Assembly (NCBI GenBank): GCA_947311455.1
Contig: CAMZKY010000121.1
Coordinates: 1 to 6,727, forward strand
Origin: an uncultured Marinosulfonomonas sp.
Lineage (GTDB): Bacteria; Pseudomonadota; Alphaproteobacteria; Rhodobacterales; Rhodobacteraceae
Reading direction: 5' to 3'
DNA length: 6,727 nt
The notes under the pieces are model-generated. The model searched no databases and was not told the origin of the DNA. It worked only from the letters and a program-made list of their open reading frames with translations. Made by a program: the position numbers and the translations under genes. Of this stretch, positions 5,473 through 6,727 are shown piece after piece; positions within the stretch are counted from its first letter, which is position 1, and every line of letters begins with the position of its first letter.

Positions 5473-6727
5473 TTATGGCAGAAATCTCTGCACAAAACCA
5501 ACCACGCGTTTGATTGTCTTACTCTCAAACAATCGGGGTGTAAAATAGGCCCCCGCCACGCGCTTGTTGATCTCGCCCATGGTGGGATAGGGCAGCACCG
5601 TGGCGGCAATTGCACCCATCTTCATGTTGTTGGCAATCGCCATGGCCCAAAGGCCGATCAACTCGCCCGCCCCTGCCCCTGCAATCGACGCCCCGACGGG
5701 GCGACCTTTGACAATCATCACCTTGATTAAACCCTTTGTTTGCCCTGTTGTGATGGCGCGGTCACTTTCGGCAAAATCAAAGCGCGCCACCTCAAGGCGG
5801 TCGCCATGGGTGTCGCGGGCCTGTGCCTCGGTTAAACCCACTTGCGCCAATTCGGGGCTGGTATAGGTGGCCCACGGAATATGCGCGGTTTTGGCCTTGG
5901 AGGGCAGGCCGAACAGGATGGATTTAATCACCACGCCGGCATGATATCCGGCCACATGGGTAAATTGTAGGCCGCCGGCAATATCGCCAACCGCGTAAAC
6001 CTTTTTGTTGGATGACCGCAGGTTGGCCCCCACTTTGATTCCGCCGCGATGATGCTCAATGCCTGCCGCATCCAGATCCAGCTTATCAATATTGGGCTTA
6101 CGCCCCACGGCCATCAGCAAATGCGTGCCTTTGAAAACACGCCCATCCTGCACTTCGATTTCAATCGCACCGGCCTTGCCGCGGATTTCCTTGGCCATAG
6201 CATCTTCGGCAATTTCAATGCCATCAGCACGCAGCTGATCCAGTATAATCGATGCCATTTCAGGATCATCCTTGCCCAGGGCCTTCATCCCTTCGATCAC
6301 CGTGACCTTGCAGCCAAGCTTGCGATGCGCTTGCGCCATCTCCATGCCAATCGGCCCGCCACCAACCACCAGCAAATGATCTGTTTTTTCGCGATTGGTG
6401 AAAATGGTTTCGTTGGTGTCATAGGGCACGTTTTCCAAACCCGGAATCGGCGGCACAAACGGGCTTGAACCTGTGGCCACCACAAAACGGCGGGCTTTAA
6501 TGATGGTATCACCCGCTTGCACTTCATTCGCTGTGATGAATTTACCAAATTTGGAAATCACCTCCACGCCCAGCCCTTCGAACCGCTCGACACTGTCATA
6601 AGGGGCAATCGTATCAATCGCCGCCTGCACATGATCTTTGGCCGCACCAAAGCCCATCCCCGCGCGCCCCGCCGATAGCAGCGCCTTTGATGGCACACAG
6701 CCATAATTCAGGCAATCACCGCCCATT
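5473..6727 (-). CDS. Class I pyridine nucleotide-disulfide oxidoreductase (MerA/Lpd-like), N-terminus outside window
   Basis: The visible 417 residues lack only about the first 40, which should carry the FAD-binding GxGxxG. The redox-active disulfide is GGDCLNYGCVPSKALL (C5 and C10 of the visible part). Then follow VATGSSP (83-89), the NAD(P) motif VVGGGPIGMEMAQAHRKLG (120-138) ending its second strand in E145, which favours NAD(H), the second FAD motif YAVGDIAGG (244-252), and the dimerisation domain starting YTSPELAQVGLTEAQA. Dihydrolipoamide dehydrogenase normally has HAHPTLSE near its C-terminus; here the matching stretch is LPYPTMGE (378-385), with Tyr380 in place of the catalytic His. 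The GGDCLNYGCVPSK form and YPT ending are shared with MerA-like proteins often annotated as mercuric reductases, but the C-terminal vicinal Cys pair of MerA is absent (ends FVQRFLP). I therefore leave substrate open: a flavin-dependent NAD(P)H oxidoreductase of unknown partner. The sensor kinase gene follows after 21 nt. Confidence 0.9.
   Translation of the reverse strand, partial: MGGDCLNYGCVPSKALLSAGRAGMGFGAAKDHVQAAIDTIAPYDSVERFEGLGVEVISKFGKFITANEVQAGDTIIKARRFVVATGSSPFVPPIPGLENVPYDTNETIFTNREKTDHLLVVGGGPIGMEMAQAHRKLGCKVTVIEGMKALGKDDPEMASIILDQLRADGIEIAEDAMAKEIRGKAGAIEIEVQDGRVFKGTHLLMAVGRKPNIDKLDLDAAGIEHHRGGIKVGANLRSSNKKVYAVGDIAGGLQFTHVAGYHAGVVIKSILFGLPSKAKTAHIPWATYTSPELAQVGLTEAQARDTHGDRLEVARFDFAESDRAITTGQTKGLIKVMIVKGRPVGASIAGAGAGELIGLWAMAIANNMKMGAIAATVLPYPTMGEINKRVAGAYFTPRLFESKTIKRVVGFVQRFLP

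Noticed and set aside
5473..6727. Naming the flavoprotein lpdA or merA
   Set aside because: The Lpd catalytic His is replaced by Tyr and the MerA C-terminal cysteine pair is missing, so neither symbol is supported.

Overview
The window looks like a chromosomal stretch from an alphaproteobacterium, most likely a Rhodobacterales (roseobacter-type) member of moderate GC content. This is inferred from the style of the encoded proteins: a MatB of the Rhodopseudomonas/Rhizobium type, a small DUF2147 secreted protein, an AbgB-like amidohydrolase remnant and an HDLRN-type histidine kinase next to a MerA/Lpd-like flavoprotein. No phage, CRISPR array, complete insertion sequence or obvious new defence or biosynthetic system is visible. 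I judge it an ordinary chromosomal region, with gene decay as its most distinctive trait.

Left part, + strand (1-2551): the C-terminal two thirds of a major facilitator superfamily transporter that began before the window. It is broken by an exact 20-bp tandem duplication (111-150) that shifts the frame. Next comes an intact malonyl-CoA synthetase gene (matB) with a plausible promoter of its own. MatB makes malonyl-CoA from malonate, ATP and CoA.

Middle (2552-4050): a tRNA-Arg(ACG) gene on the - strand with encoded CCA, a candidate promoter and a downstream hairpin terminator. Divergent from it is a + strand gene for a small secreted DUF2147 protein, whose likely promoter carries a 7-bp-arm inverted repeat over the -35 box. 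Then, on the - strand, lies the decayed C-terminal part of an M20/AbgB-like amidohydrolase with an in-frame stop, a one-base frameshift and changes at conserved positions. About 220 bases after it hold no recognisable gene.

Right part, - strand (4051-6727): a probable two-gene transcription unit read right to left. It contains a class I pyridine nucleotide-disulfide oxidoreductase (5' end off the window), which resembles dihydrolipoamide dehydrogenase and mercuric reductase but carries Tyr where Lpd has its catalytic His. A membrane sensor histidine kinase follows 21 nt downstream. No response regulator lies in the window.

The genes do not form one pathway. The points of interest are the two differently broken genes, the atypical flavoprotein paired with an orphan kinase, and the candidate operator in front of the DUF2147 gene.
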